Shown here: one piece after another, positions 25,864-35,255 of the stretch
Numbering within the stretch: position 1 is the first letter of the stretch
Layout: every line of letters begins with the position of its first letter
NCBI GenBank assembly: GCA_001798135.1
Contig: MGRJ01000009.1
Coordinates: 39,345 to 103,344, forward strand
Direction of reading: 5' to 3'
From: Deltaproteobacteria bacterium RIFCSPHIGHO2_02_FULL_40_28
GTDB lineage: Bacteria; UBA10199; 2-12-FULL-40-28
Length of the DNA stretch: 64,000 nt
Made by a program: the position numbers and the translations under genes
The notes under the pieces: generated by a model
Told to the model about the DNA's origin: nothing
Seen by the model: the letters and a program-made list of their open reading frames with translations, nothing else
Database searches by the model: none

Positions 25864-26220
25864 ATGAATGTAACACTTACCTTTCGGCATTTTGAATCCA
25901 CAGAAACTATCAAAGAACATGTTACAGTTAAACTCGAAAAATTTAAAAAATATCTCATCAGACCTATTGAGGTTCATGTTATTCTTTCAGTAGAAAAGTT
26001 TCGTCAGCAGTGTGAAATTACCATGCATACTAAAGATTTGAAGGCACAAGCTCTTGAGAGTAGTGAAAATATGTATACTTCCATTGATATGGCCATTCAT
26101 AAAATCGAAAGACAAATTCGTAAACATAAGGAAATTATTCGTAACCATAAAGATCAGTTACCCCTCCATCAAACTTCTGCCATGGCAGAGGAACTCTACG
26201 AAGAAAAACTTAAAGAGTAG
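25864..26220 (+). CDS. hpf: Short ribosome hibernation promoting factor
   Basis: 118 aa HPF/RaiA-fold protein that binds the 30S decoding region and promotes 100S dimers or hibernation. VTLTFRHFESTETIKEHV at the N-terminus and a basic helix (KIERQIRKHKEIIRNHK) near residues 78-94. No long C-terminal dimerisation domain, so it is the short form. I start at the ATG at 25864 behind a GGGGGG sequence; the frame extends upstream into rpoN without a credible start. Confidence 0.92.
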   Translation: MNVTLTFRHFESTETIKEHVTVKLEKFKKYLIRPIEVHVILSVEKFRQQCEITMHTKDLKAQALESSENMYTSIDMAIHKIERQIRKHKEIIRNHKDQLPLHQTSAMAEELYEEKLKE

Positions 26221-26287
26221 GTGCGTCAATAATTTGTTGATTTTTGATTTGATCTGGCTTATAGCGACATCCACTGGATGTAGGTAT

Positions 26288-26746
26288 ATGAAATTAAAAG
26301 ATATTCTTTCTCAACAAGGCGTTTGTGGAAATCTTAAAGCTTCAGATAAAAAGGGTGTGCTTGAAGAACTAGCCCAAGTTGCTGCCAAGGTAGTCCCATC
26401 ACTTACAGTTGCAGAAATCATGAGGATTTTAACTGAACGTGAGAAACTAGGATCAACTGGTGTTGGTAATGGGGTTGCCATTCCTCATGGAAAGGTGGCT
26501 GGTCTTAAGTCTATGGTGGTTATTTTTGGAAGATCGAAAAAGGGCATTGAGTTTAGCTCGCATGACCATAAACCCGCCAATCTTTTCTTTGTTCTGTTAG
26601 CTCCTGAAGATGTGGTGGGTAATCATTTGCAAGCCTTGGCTCGTCTTTCTAGGCTTTTAAAAGGGGATGTTATTCGTTCTCGTCTCATGGAAGAACCAGA
26701 CGATCAACTCTACGATTTACTCATCAAAGAAGACGATCAAATCTAG
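26288..26746 (+). CDS. ptsN: Nitrogen-type PTS EIIA (PtsN)
   Basis: 152 aa EIIA-Ntr/fructose-type domain. The phosphorylated His is in VAIPHGKV (about residue 66), preceded by REKLGSTGVGNG. PtsN is a regulatory phosphocarrier receiving phosphate from an NPr/HPr-type protein; it acts on potassium transport and other targets in proteobacteria. The ATG at 26288 follows TAGGT; earlier in-frame codons lie inside hpf. Here both an EI and an HPr are encoded downstream, so the phosphorelay can be completed within the cluster. Confidence 0.93.
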   Translation: MKLKDILSQQGVCGNLKASDKKGVLEELAQVAAKVVPSLTVAEIMRILTEREKLGSTGVGNGVAIPHGKVAGLKSMVVIFGRSKKGIEFSSHDHKPANLFFVLLAPEDVVGNHLQALARLSRLLKGDVIRSRLMEEPDDQLYDLLIKEDDQI

Positions 26747-26788
26747 CTCGTATTTGACTTGATTGCTAGAGGGAGTTATATCTTCTCA

Positions 26789-27745
26789 ATGTTAAGCATT
26801 GAAGTATCTGCACTTCTACAAGATTCAAGACTCGATTTAGAATTATCCCTGGTAGCAGGAAAAACAGGGCTTGATCGCCGTATTAATATTCCCCGAATTC
26901 AAAAACCAGGTTTGGCTTTAATTGGTGATACTTCTAAGCTTCATTCTGGTCGTGTTCAGGTTTTGGGCAAATCTGAAATAACCTACCTTAATTCGTTAGA
27001 TGCAAAAAAACAAAACGAGGTGATTGTAAAGATGTGTAAGGAACACATCACTTGTTTTGTGGTGACCAGAAATATTACAGCTCCGCAAATTTTAGTAAAA
27101 ATGGCTAATCATTATAAAATTCCTCTTTTATCCAGTAAATTGGTTACCTCCACTTTTATTAATCGGGTTACCCGTTTTTTAGAGGAGCAGTTAACGGCTA
27201 CAACTACTGTTCATGGGGTTTTAATGGATATTTTTGGAATTGGAATTTTAATCACAGGGCGAAGTGGTATTGGTAAAAGTGAATGTGCGCTCGATCTCAT
27301 TTTAAAAGGACATCGTTTAGTAGCAGATGATGCTGTGATTGTGAGCAAAATCCCGCCTGCAACTCTCTATGGACAGCCCTCTGATATCTTGAAATATCAT
27401 CTCGAGATTCGAGGTTTGGGTATTTTGAATGTAAAAGATCTTTTTGGCGTAGCTTCTACTTTAAATCGCAAACAAATCAATGTGGTCGTTGAATTAGTGG
27501 AATGGAATCCTGATTATGAATATGATCGCCTTGGTTTGGATGATTTAAAAGAACTTATTTTGGAGGTTCCTGTTCCGTATTTAAAATTACCCGTTTCTCC
27601 AGGAAGAAATGTGAGCACCATTATTGAAGTGGCTGCACGCAATGAGCTTTTAAAGCTGCAGGGTTATCATGCATCACGCATGTTTCAGGATAAATTAAAC
27701 CTTGAACTCTTGACCAATGAAGCCAATGACAAGGACAAAAAGTAA
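26789..27745 (+). CDS. hprK: HPr kinase/phosphorylase
   Basis: Bifunctional enzyme that phosphorylates and dephosphorylates the regulatory Ser of HPr. 318 aa. Walker A GRSGIGKSECALDL, the catalytic Asp pair in LVADDAV and the family signature EIRGLGILNVKDLFGV are present. The ATG at 26789 gives normal length, but AGAGGGA lies 14 bases upstream, further than usual; a TTG at 26759 would add ten residues. The target HPr Ser is present in this cluster (S64 of the HPr at 28988). The end overlaps rapZ by 29 bases. Confidence 0.94.
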   Translation: MLSIEVSALLQDSRLDLELSLVAGKTGLDRRINIPRIQKPGLALIGDTSKLHSGRVQVLGKSEITYLNSLDAKKQNEVIVKMCKEHITCFVVTRNITAPQILVKMANHYKIPLLSSKLVTSTFINRVTRFLEEQLTATTTVHGVLMDIFGIGILITGRSGIGKSECALDLILKGHRLVADDAVIVSKIPPATLYGQPSDILKYHLEIRGLGILNVKDLFGVASTLNRKQINVVVELVEWNPDYEYDRLGLDDLKELILEVPVPYLKLPVSPGRNVSTIIEVAARNELLKLQGYHASRMFQDKLNLELLTNEANDKDKK

Positions 27746-28634
27746 ACCGAAAGTTTTGCAAGATACTTTTATCCAGTTGGTTATTATGACTGGTTATTCT
27801 GGATCTGGCAAAACTACAGCTATTCAAGCTTTGGAAGATCTTGGTTTTTTTTGTACTGATAATCTGCCGGTTAAACTGCTTCCTGTCTACTTGAATGAGT
27901 TTCACGCTCAAAAAAGATTTAATGTGCAGGCTGTTGATAAGTTGGCCGTAGTCTTAGATGCAAGAGATCGTTTTTTTTATCGTGACTTTGGTCCCATTGT
28001 TCGCGAGCTTTCTCGCAAGTTTCCTTTAAAGGTGCTTTTTTTGAAATCAAGACAAAATGTTTTGGTGGGTCGTTACAAGGCCTCTAGGCGTCGTCACCCG
28101 CTTTCTCCACAAGGATCTGTTATTGAGGGCATTACGCTTGAACAAAAAATTCTGGCCCCTGTTTTAAAAACAGCTGATAAAATCATTGATACCAGTGATC
28201 TTAATGTCCATGAGCTTAAACAGCTCCTGAAAGTTTATTTTCAGTATTTAATTCCCGATCAATCATTACAGATTACATTAGTGAGTTTTGGATACAAGCG
28301 GGGGCTGCCTATTCAGGCTGATCTTGTGTTGGATGTTCGTTTTTTGCCCAATCCTTATTTTGTGCGTGAATTGGGACCTAAAACTGGGCTTCATGCAAGC
28401 GTGGCCCAGTATGTTTTTAAATATAAAACAACTTCCCTTTTTCTTAAAAAAGCAACTTCTCTCCTTTTGTTTTTAATTGATGAATATCGAAAAGAGGGAA
28501 AGGCCTATCTGACCATTGCCGTTGGATGTACAGGAGGCAAGCATCGATCGGTTGCTATGGTTGAAAAATTCAAACAAATTCTACAGAAAGAAAAAATTTC
28601 TGTAACTGTTTTTCATAGGGATTTAAAGGAGTAA
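27717..28634 (+). CDS. rapZ: RapZ-family RNase adapter / P-loop nucleotide-binding protein
   Basis: 305 aa. Walker A GYSGSGKTT near residue 26 and the DNLPVKLLP block identify the YvcJ/RapZ family. The C-terminal domain ends in IAVGCTGGKHRSVAM and a VFHRDL motif. In enterobacteria RapZ guides RNase E to the GlmZ small RNA; in other phyla the role is less clear. Start at 27717 or at the ATG at 27726; both overlap hprK. Confidence 0.92.
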   Translation: MKPMTRTKSKPKVLQDTFIQLVIMTGYSGSGKTTAIQALEDLGFFCTDNLPVKLLPVYLNEFHAQKRFNVQAVDKLAVVLDARDRFFYRDFGPIVRELSRKFPLKVLFLKSRQNVLVGRYKASRRRHPLSPQGSVIEGITLEQKILAPVLKTADKIIDTSDLNVHELKQLLKVYFQYLIPDQSLQITLVSFGYKRGLPIQADLVLDVRFLPNPYFVRELGPKTGLHASVAQYVFKYKTTSLFLKKATSLLLFLIDEYRKEGKAYLTIAVGCTGGKHRSVAMVEKFKQILQKEKISVTVFHRDLKE

Positions 28635-28635
28635 T

Positions 28636-29025
28636 ATGGTTGGTATTGTTGTTGTATCGGAAAATAAAGAAGCATCCGAAATGCTTCGGTCCTTAAAAAG
28701 ACTGTTTGGTCATACAAGTGGCATTATTGCTGTTGCCCTGGGTTCTGCTCAAAATATTCGTGACATGAGAGTAAAAGTCGAGAAAGCTATTGCTAAAGTA
28801 AATAAGGGCAAAGGTGTGGTTGTGCTTACCAATTTGTTTGGCTCTACCCAATGTAATGTGTGCAATTGTTTTTTAAATAAGGGAAGGGTGGAAATGATTG
28901 TAGGGTTTAATTTCCCCCTTCTCATTAAACTCATGTTAGTGAGAGGGGAGATGCCTTTTCATAAACTACTACCCTTTTTAGAACGTTATGGCAAAAAACA
29001 AATTAGATATATTAAGGCACAGTGA
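28636..29025 (+). CDS. Mannose-type PTS EIIA domain protein lacking the active-site His
   Basis: 129 aa of the EIIA-Man fold. The family normally reads GIVIVSHG near residue 10, with His as the phosphoryl acceptor. Here the segment is GIVVVSENKEASEML, so the His is replaced by Glu. The later block VVLTNLFGSTQCNVCNCFL (normally DLFGGTPCN) is also divergent. No EIIB, EIIC or EIID gene is nearby. It starts one base after rapZ and overlaps the HPr gene by 38 bases. I infer a non-phosphorylatable regulatory or binding role, not sugar transport. Confidence 0.8.
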   Translation: MVGIVVVSENKEASEMLRSLKRLFGHTSGIIAVALGSAQNIRDMRVKVEKAIAKVNKGKGVVVLTNLFGSTQCNVCNCFLNKGRVEMIVGFNFPLLIKLMLVRGEMPFHKLLPFLERYGKKQIRYIKAQ

Positions 29026-29308
29026 AGAAAAAACAGTTCATTTTTTTTCTTCTCAAGTGAAAATTGTGAATGAATTGGGTTTGCACGCCCGAGCTGCAGC
29101 CACCTTTGTTAAACTCGCTTCACGCTTTAAGTCTGAAATTCTGGTTTCCAAGGGCAACACTGAGGTAAATGGTAAAAGTATCATGGGACTTTTAATGTTG
29201 GCTGCTCCCAAGGGCTCTAAAATTAAAATTAAGATCATTGGTGTAGACGCCGCCCTAGCCTTGGAAAAATTAGAGCAGTTGGTAGCCAAGGGTTTTAATG
29301 AGCAATAA
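28988..29308 (+). CDS. ptsH: Phosphocarrier protein HPr
   Basis: Accepts phosphate from EI on H33 (LGLHARAAATFVKLA) and can be phosphorylated by HPrK on S64 (NGKSIMGLLML). The 31-residue spacing equals His15-Ser46 of standard HPr. With the ATG at 28988 the protein is 106 aa, about 20 longer than usual. A GTG at 29057 would give the usual length but has no Shine-Dalgarno sequence. Sits between the EIIA-like gene and EI; overlaps both. Confidence 0.92.
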   Translation: MAKNKLDILRHSEEKTVHFFSSQVKIVNELGLHARAAATFVKLASRFKSEILVSKGNTEVNGKSIMGLLMLAAPKGSKIKIKIIGVDAALALEKLEQLVAKGFNEQ

Positions 29309-31073
29309 AAAAACAAAACAGAAAATGACCAAGTTAAAAGGCATTCCCCTTGTGTCTGGGATTGCCATGGGATCTGTTTATGCTTTTGGTTGGGCTAAAA
29401 TTGATTTTCCTAAATACTGGGTTCATGAGGGAGAAATTCAAGACGAAGTTTATCGTTTTATGAAAGCCTTGGGTGCGGCTAAGAGGTTTTATTCAAATAT
29501 CATTTCGAAAATAGGTCGTATACAGGGGCGGGAGCAAATCAATATTCTTGATTCTCATCTTTTGCTTTTACAAGATGAACTTTTGGTGCGGAGTATTACA
29601 GATACAATTCGGCAAAATCATGTAAATGCCGAATGGGCAGTACATAAAACTATTTCTGAATTAAAAGATGCTTTTCTTAAAATTCATCAAGGCTACATGG
29701 CTGAAAGACAATACGATATCGATGATATCGAAAAGGCTTTGCTGGCTCAACTGATGAAAATTACTTTTAAAGATCTAAACAAAGTTCCTTCTGATTCTAT
29801 TGTTGTAGCTTATAATCTCTCCCCTGCAGAGTTAGTTACCCTCTCACGTATTCGTATTGCAGGTTTTGTTACTGAGATTGCTTCTAGTAATTCGCACATG
29901 GTGATTATTGCAAAATCATTGGGTATTCCTTCTGTGATGGGGGTGCCGGATGCTTTAAGAAAACTTTCTACTCATGATAAAATTCTTTTGAATGGGGATC
30001 AGGGTTATGTGATTTGTAACCCCACTGATCAAGTTAAAAAAGTTCATGAGCAATTAAGAAAAGACCGGAAAAAAGAAGAAGATCGTGTGATGGCCAAGGC
30101 TAGAAAAAAGGCTATCACCATAGATGGAAAAATTGTGCATATTTTTGCTAATGTAGAATTGTTGGAAGAACTTTCCCAAGTAACCAGGTATGGAGGAGAA
30201 GGAATTGGTTTATATCGAACTGAATTTATTTTTTTAGATAGAACTTCCCCCCCTTCTTTTGAAGAACAAAAAGAATTTTATGAAAAAGTGTTAGAGAGAA
30301 TGCATAACCATGAGGTTATTTTTAGAACCTTGGATTTAGGTGGAGATAAAATTGATCCCAATGGTGTTGTGGCTGATGAAGAAAATCCAGCTTTGGGCCT
30401 TCGTGCCATTCGTTATTGTCTTCGAGAAAAACATGTTTTTTCTGATCAATTAAAAGCTTTGTTAGCCGCATCTCCTAAGGGTAATCTGAAAATATGTATT
30501 CCCATGGTTACTTCGGTTTCTGAAATGCTGGAAGTTAAATCCATGTTAGCTGACATTAAAAAAGAATTGATCTCCAAAAAAATTCCTTTTCGAGATGATA
30601 TTCCAGTAGGTGTTATGATTGAAACTCCGGCAGCTGCTATGGAAGTAGATCTTTTGGCTCAGCATGCTGACTTTTTTTCAGTTGGTACCAACGATCTCAT
30701 TCAATATCTCTTAGCTGTAGATCGTGGCAATCAGGCCGTGCAGGAACTTTATTCACCTTATCATCCTTGTATTTTCCGAGTTTTAAAAAATGTGTTGGAG
30801 GCAGCCAAGAAATGGAAAAAGGAAATTACCTTGTGTGGTGAAATTGCAGCCGATCCTTCTTGTCTTTTCTTGATGCTGGCTTTAGGTTTTGAAAGATTGA
30901 GTATGACCCCATGGTCTATCCCCCGTGTGAAAGATATGATTCGAAGCCAATCCTTAGAAGAAATGAAGGAATGTTTAAATGAAGTTTTATTGAAAGATAC
31001 AGAGCGCGAGATCCAAAAAGTGGTTTCTCGGTATCTTCAAACAATTGGCGAATCATTTCAAGGGCTTAGATAG
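29298..31073 (+). CDS. ptsI: Phosphoenolpyruvate--protein phosphotransferase (EI)
   Basis: First PTS enzyme, passing phosphate from phosphoenolpyruvate to HPr. 591 aa. The active His is H200; the surrounding motif is degenerate (ASSNSHMVIIAKSLGIPSV instead of GGRTSHTAI...), but His and the downstream G-I-P are kept. The PEP-binding domain has GLYRTEFIFLDR, TLDLGGDK, the SVGTNDLIQY block and LCGEIAADP with catalytic Cys. No GAF domain, so it is not the PtsP form. Overlaps the HPr gene by 11 bases. Confidence 0.94.
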   Translation: MSNKKTKQKMTKLKGIPLVSGIAMGSVYAFGWAKIDFPKYWVHEGEIQDEVYRFMKALGAAKRFYSNIISKIGRIQGREQINILDSHLLLLQDELLVRSITDTIRQNHVNAEWAVHKTISELKDAFLKIHQGYMAERQYDIDDIEKALLAQLMKITFKDLNKVPSDSIVVAYNLSPAELVTLSRIRIAGFVTEIASSNSHMVIIAKSLGIPSVMGVPDALRKLSTHDKILLNGDQGYVICNPTDQVKKVHEQLRKDRKKEEDRVMAKARKKAITIDGKIVHIFANVELLEELSQVTRYGGEGIGLYRTEFIFLDRTSPPSFEEQKEFYEKVLERMHNHEVIFRTLDLGGDKIDPNGVVADEENPALGLRAIRYCLREKHVFSDQLKALLAASPKGNLKICIPMVTSVSEMLEVKSMLADIKKELISKKIPFRDDIPVGVMIETPAAAMEVDLLAQHADFFSVGTNDLIQYLLAVDRGNQAVQELYSPYHPCIFRVLKNVLEAAKKWKKEITLCGEIAADPSCLFLMLALGFERLSMTPWSIPRVKDMIRSQSLEEMKECLNEVLLKDTEREIQKVVSRYLQTIGESFQGLR

Positions 31074-31175
31074 GGTATTTTCGAGAGGGGATTTATTTTG
31101 ACAAAACGCCATAAAGTCCATTATAAGGCCAAAGCCCCGCGGGTAAATCACCCTAAGGGAAAAAAAAGGAGTCTT

Positions 31176-32351
31176 ATGAAGCCACCCTATCTTTTTACTT
31201 CTGAATCAGTCACCGAAGGTCATCCAGACAAAGTAGCTGATCAAATCTCAGATGCAGTTCTTGATGCTTGTTTGAAGCAGGATGAATTATCCCGGGTTGC
31301 CTGTGAAACCCTAGTAACAACAGGCCTGACTGTCATTGCAGGTGAAATTACAACCAAGGCAGTTTTAGATATACAAAACATTGCCAGATCTGTGATTCGC
31401 GAAATTGGTTATACTGATTCATCGATGGGTTTTGATGCACAGAGTTCTGCTGTGGTTGTTGCCCTAGATCGCCAGTCTCCTGATATTTCTCAAGGTGTTA
31501 CTGAAGGGGAGGGGCTTTATAAAGAAATGGGTGCGGGAGATCAAGGTCTCATGTTTGGTTATGCCTGTGATGACACTCCTGAATTAATGCCCATGCCCAT
31601 TGCTTTTGCTCATCGTTTAACACGGGAGTTAGCTCATGCTAGAAAAAGTGGCGAGCTTTCTTGGCTAAGGCCTGATGGGAAATCCCAAGTAACCATTGAG
31701 TATAAAAATAATGAACCTGTGCGTGTAGATACTATTGTTATTTCTACCCAACATGACTCTCAAGTAGAACATGCTCAAATTACCGAAGCTGTAACCAACC
31801 AGATCATCAAAAAAGTGATTCCTGCCGAGCTTTTAAAGGGCACACGTTTTTTAATTAATCCTACAGGTCGCTTTGTTATTGGTGGCCCACATGGTGATTG
31901 TGGACTTACTGGAAGAAAAATTATTGTGGATACCTATGGTGGAATGGGTCGTCATGGAGGCGGAGCTTTTTCAGGCAAAGATCCCAGTAAGGTTGATCGT
32001 TCTGCCTGTTACATGGCCCGCTATGTAGCTAAAAACATTGTGGCAGCAGGGCTGGCTAGAAAATGTGAAATCCAAGTAGCCTATGCCATTGGTTTTCCTG
32101 AGCCGGTTTCTTTGGCGGTAAATACTTTTGATACTGGTAAGGTAGCTGAAGAAAAAATTGAAGCTGCTGTTCGTGAAATTTTTAGCTTTAAGCCTGCTCA
32201 TATCATCAAGTACTTAAACTTAAGAAAACCTATTTACTTTCAAACGGCCAGTTATGGACATTTTGGAAGATCCGATAAGGAATTTTCTTGGGAAAAAACA
32301 GACAAGGTTGATGAACTCAAACAAGTGATCAAAGTAAGACAAGTTGGATAA
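31176..32351 (+). CDS. metK: S-adenosylmethionine synthase
   Basis: Makes S-adenosylmethionine from methionine and ATP. 391 aa from the ATG at 31176, which has AGGAG five bases upstream and gives the usual N-terminus ([26 protein letters not shown], here split in my reading at [12 protein letters not shown]). [12 protein letters not shown] and [20 protein letters not shown] are the ATP and metal sites. The frame extends upstream to a TTG at 31098, but that basic 26-residue leader is not found in the family. The 100-base gap from ptsI is leader sequence without a riboswitch that I recognise. Confidence 0.96.
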   Translation: MKPPYLFTSESVTEGHPDKVADQISDAVLDACLKQDELSRVACETLVTTGLTVIAGEITTKAVLDIQNIARSVIREIGYTDSSMGFDAQSSAVVVALDRQSPDISQGVTEGEGLYKEMGAGDQGLMFGYACDDTPELMPMPIAFAHRLTRELAHARKSGELSWLRPDGKSQVTIEYKNNEPVRVDTIVISTQHDSQVEHAQITEAVTNQIIKKVIPAELLKGTRFLINPTGRFVIGGPHGDCGLTGRKIIVDTYGGMGRHGGGAFSGKDPSKVDRSACYMARYVAKNIVAAGLARKCEIQVAYAIGFPEPVSLAVNTFDTGKVAEEKIEAAVREIFSFKPAHIIKYLNLRKPIYFQTASYGHFGRSDKEFSWEKTDKVDELKQVIKVRQVG

Positions 32352-32353
32352 GG

Positions 32354-32373
32354 AACACCCCTTCGTGTTTTTT
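32354..32373 (+). terminator. Weak terminator-like hairpin after metK
   Basis: AACAC (32354-32358), a six-base loop and GTGTT (32365-32369) followed by a run of T to 32373. The stem is short, so this is a tentative end for the rpoN-metK transcript. Confidence 0.4.
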
Positions 32374-32380
32374 AAGTTTA

Positions 32381-33151
32381 TTAACTTTTCGTACTTCTCA
32401 GAGCTTTTTTCATCAGCTTTGCTTTTTCAACTAAGTCTTTAAATTCTGGTTCTGCCTCCATTTTTTGTTTTTCGAGTACCCGCAAGGCAGAGTCGGGATT
32501 TTTTGAACGTAGGTAGAGAATCATTAAATCTTTAATAATGGCTTTATTATCTGGTTTGTGAGGCAGAATCAGTTCGTAGGTACGCATGAGGTCATCATAT
32601 TCTTTGGCTTGTTTGAAATTATTTGCTAAAATTTCATACTGTTCAATAGCTTCATTGGTCATGCCATTAGCCTGATAAATTTCACCTAATTTTTTTCGAT
32701 TGAGATTAGAGGGATCTAAATCCACAAGTTTTTTACAAATTTCAACAATTTTATCTCTTTGTCCTTTTGTACCATAAAGCTGTATGGCAATACGATATTG
32801 ATTTGCAGCATCAGAAATCATTTCTAATTTTTGATAAAGTTCAGCTAGCTTCAGGTTAATTTCTACTCGGGATGGATCTAGTTTTAAAATATTTTTATAA
32901 ATGGCCACGGCTTTTAAAATGAAGTTTTCTTGGATAAATTGAGAAGCCACAGCATGGTAAATTTCGATAGCACGATCTAATTGTTTGGTTTTAAAAAAAA
33001 GTTCGGCTACTCGAAGTCTGGCTCTCATATCATTGGGACGCGAGGCCGAAACAGCAATGGCTTCTTTTAATGCTTTCTCATACTTATCTTGAAAAAAACG
33101 ACTTGAGATTTCTTTGAGTTTTTTTTGTAGAGAGTTTTGAAAAAAAACCAT
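32381..33151 (-). CDS. Tetratricopeptide-repeat protein
   Basis: 256 aa with no signal peptide. About five TPR units run from residue 20 to 240, for example AIEIYHAVASQF, AVAIYKNILKLDPSRVEI and AIEQYEILANNF. TPR proteins act as protein-binding scaffolds; the partner is unknown. It follows aroQ by four bases on the same strand, so it is probably the last gene of the aroK-aroB-aroQ operon. Confidence 0.88.
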   Translation of the reverse strand: MVFFQNSLQKKLKEISSRFFQDKYEKALKEAIAVSASRPNDMRARLRVAELFFKTKQLDRAIEIYHAVASQFIQENFILKAVAIYKNILKLDPSRVEINLKLAELYQKLEMISDAANQYRIAIQLYGTKGQRDKIVEICKKLVDLDPSNLNRKKLGEIYQANGMTNEAIEQYEILANNFKQAKEYDDLMRTYELILPHKPDNKAIIKDLMILYLRSKNPDSALRVLEKQKMEAEPEFKDLVEKAKLMKKALRSTKS

Positions 33152-33155
33152 TTAG

Positions 33156-33611
33156 TTATCCTGCCAGGTTAAGATAATCCACGAGGGCTTTTAAACCAAG
33201 GGTATAACTGTTGGGCCCGAAGCCAGCAATTTGTCCAAGAGCAACACCTGAAACAAAAGAATGATGCCTAAATTCTTCTCTTTGATAGATATTTGAGAGA
33301 TGCACTTCTACTACAGGTAAATTAATGGCAGAGACGGCATCTCTAATGGCTACACTCGTATGGGTGTAGGCTGCTGGATTAATCAAGATACCATCACATG
33401 GCCCCATGCTTTCCTGGATTTTTTTTACCAGATCTCCTTCTGAATTAGATTGATAGATTTCTAATGTTACCTCAAGTTGTTTTGCTGTTTTTTTCAGGTT
33501 TTTATTAATTTCATCCAGGGTGGTTTTTCCGTAAACAGAGGTTTCACGTACTCCTAAAAGATTTAAGTTAGGACCATGGATAACAAGTATTTTTTTCTTC
33601 TTTTTTGCCAT
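33156..33611 (-). CDS. aroQ: 3-dehydroquinate dehydratase, type II
   Basis: Third shikimate-pathway step. 151 aa dodecameric type II enzyme. Signature [12 protein letters not shown] at the N-terminus, catalytic Tyr in [26 protein letters not shown] and the catalytic His in [18 protein letters not shown]. Third gene of aroK-aroB-aroQ. Confidence 0.96.
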   Translation of the reverse strand: MAKKKKKILVIHGPNLNLLGVRETSVYGKTTLDEINKNLKKTAKQLEVTLEIYQSNSEGDLVKKIQESMGPCDGILINPAAYTHTSVAIRDAVSAINLPVVEVHLSNIYQREEFRHHSFVSGVALGQIAGFGPNSYTLGLKALVDYLNLAG

Positions 33612-33621
33612 GAGGTGTATC

Positions 33622-34680
33622 TTATATGAATTTTGTAATCTCTTCCACTGTTAATGGAATCAAAAAAGCTTTTCCAATTTTTTTGAGAGCCACGTAATTA
33701 ATTTTTTTACCCACGGCCTTTTTATCCAAGCTTAAAACATGCTGATATTTTTTTCGGTTAAGCTTTGGCCATTGAGTGGGCAGGTTCAATTTTTTAAGAA
33801 GTCCCAAAATTCTTTTATGTTCTTCTTTTGTTAACCATCCTTTTTTCAAGGAAAAAAGGGCTGAATAGCCCAAGCCCATAGCTACTGCTTCCCCATGGTG
33901 AATACGAGAATAGTTTGTTAAAGTTTCAATGCTATGGGCTAGGGTATGGCCTAAGTTTAAGAGGGAGCGGAGTCCCGATTCTTTTTCATCATGGCCTACA
34001 ATATGGGCCTTCATGGCACAGGAGGTGGCAATCAATTTTTTGAGAACTTGGGAATTTTTTTTCAAAATAAGGGAATGGTTTTTTTCGATGTATCTGAAAA
34101 AAAGGGCATTACCCAAAAGGCCATACTTTATCACTTCAGCCAAACCACATAAATATTCTCTACGTGGAAGAGTTTTTAAAAATTTTGTATCGATTATCAC
34201 AGCTTGTGGTTGATAAAAAGCACCTACTAGATTTTTCCCGTAAGGTAGATCGATGCCCGTTTTACCTCCAACGCTGCTGTCTACTTGTGCTAGGAGAGTT
34301 GTAGGAATTTGAATATAGGGGATGCCTCTGAGATAAGTAGCAGCAATAAAGCCCCCAATATCACCGACAACACCGCCTCCAAAGGTGATGAGAATGGTTT
34401 TTCTGTCTATTTTTTTTTGGGCTAGCTGTTTATATATTTTTTCGAGAGTAGCACTGTTTTTATATTTTTCTCCATCAGGAATAGTGATCCAACACACTTC
34501 ATATTTTGAAACTTGTTTTTTGAGTAAATGCCCATAAAGTTTGTTTAAAGTAGAATTAGTAAGTATAACAATTTTTTGAGCTTGTTTTTTTTTGAGGAGA
34601 GGGCGCAATTGTCCCAAGGCTCCATTGTCAATGAAAATAGGGTACGAGCGATTTTTTAAAGGGACAATTATTTTTTTCAT
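33622..34680 (-). CDS. aroB: 3-dehydroquinate synthase
   Basis: Second shikimate-pathway step, NAD- and metal-dependent. 352 aa. [19 protein letters not shown] binds NAD; the metal ligands are in [16 protein letters not shown] and [10 protein letters not shown], with Glu in the AEVIKYGLL block. One base after aroK, ten bases before aroQ. Confidence 0.96.
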   Translation of the reverse strand: MKKIIVPLKNRSYPIFIDNGALGQLRPLLKKKQAQKIVILTNSTLNKLYGHLLKKQVSKYEVCWITIPDGEKYKNSATLEKIYKQLAQKKIDRKTILITFGGGVVGDIGGFIAATYLRGIPYIQIPTTLLAQVDSSVGGKTGIDLPYGKNLVGAFYQPQAVIIDTKFLKTLPRREYLCGLAEVIKYGLLGNALFFRYIEKNHSLILKKNSQVLKKLIATSCAMKAHIVGHDEKESGLRSLLNLGHTLAHSIETLTNYSRIHHGEAVAMGLGYSALFSLKKGWLTKEEHKRILGLLKKLNLPTQWPKLNRKKYQHVLSLDKKAVGKKINYVALKKIGKAFLIPLTVEEITKFI

Positions 34681-34681
34681 T

Positions 34682-35191
34682 CTAACCTTTCAAAAGTCTG
34701 ACAATCTTTTTTGCCACAGCGTAAGGAGTTAAACCATTTGTGTCAATTCGAATTGGAGCTTCATTATAAAGGGGAAGCCTTTTTTTCCAAAGGGTTTCAA
34801 TGGACTCATTTTTTTTTCGTTTGAGAAGAGGACGCGATTGATTGGACTTGAGTCTTTTTTGAATGATGGCAGGGCTTGCAAAAAGATGAATCCATATTTT
34901 TTTTCGAAGGAGGGCCCGGTTTCGTTCTTCTAAAATAATTCCTCCCCCCAGGCTTACCACCATGGGTTGATTATGAGTGATTTGAATGAGAAGCCGATGT
35001 TCTAGATGACGGAATTTTTTCTCTCCTAGTTTTGCAAAAAACCTCAATATGGTTTTGCCTGTTTTTTTTTCAATGATGTGATCCAAATCAATCCAAGGAA
35101 GGCCTAAAAGGGTAGAAATGTTTTTTGCTACCGAGGTTTTGCCGCTGCCCATAAACCCGGTTAGGTAAATTGTTTGATTTTTTTCCCTCAT
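34682..35191 (-). CDS. aroK: Shikimate kinase
   Basis: Phosphorylates shikimate with ATP. 169 aa. Walker A GFMGSGKTSVAK (about 12-23), DLDHIIEKKTG with the substrate Asp, and the GGGIILEERNR loop. The lid region holds SRPLLKRKK. Usual length. First gene of the aro operon on this strand. Confidence 0.95.
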   Translation of the reverse strand: MREKNQTIYLTGFMGSGKTSVAKNISTLLGLPWIDLDHIIEKKTGKTILRFFAKLGEKKFRHLEHRLLIQITHNQPMVVSLGGGIILEERNRALLRKKIWIHLFASPAIIQKRLKSNQSRPLLKRKKNESIETLWKKRLPLYNEAPIRIDTNGLTPYAVAKKIVRLLKG

Positions 35192-35219
35192 GAAAGATCA
35201 GGAAAGACTTTATACACTA

Positions 35220-35255
35220 AATTTTAATATAATTATATATAATTATATTAAAATT
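35220..35255. repeat. 36-bp perfect AT-only palindrome
   Basis: Bases 35220-35255 equal their own reverse complement and contain only A and T. It lies between the end of the prepilin peptidase gene and the start of aroK and covers two bases of the former's stop codon. It could form a cruciform or an AU hairpin in the mRNA; without G/C it is a poor terminator stem. Confidence 0.85.

Noticed and set aside
31074..31175. SAM-type riboswitch in the metK leader
   Set aside because: I could not match the conserved core of any SAM riboswitch class, and the only stem signals are weak.
31098..31175. Longer MetK from the TTG at 31098
   Set aside because: The extra 26 basic residues are absent from the family, and AGGAG is correctly placed for the ATG at 31176.
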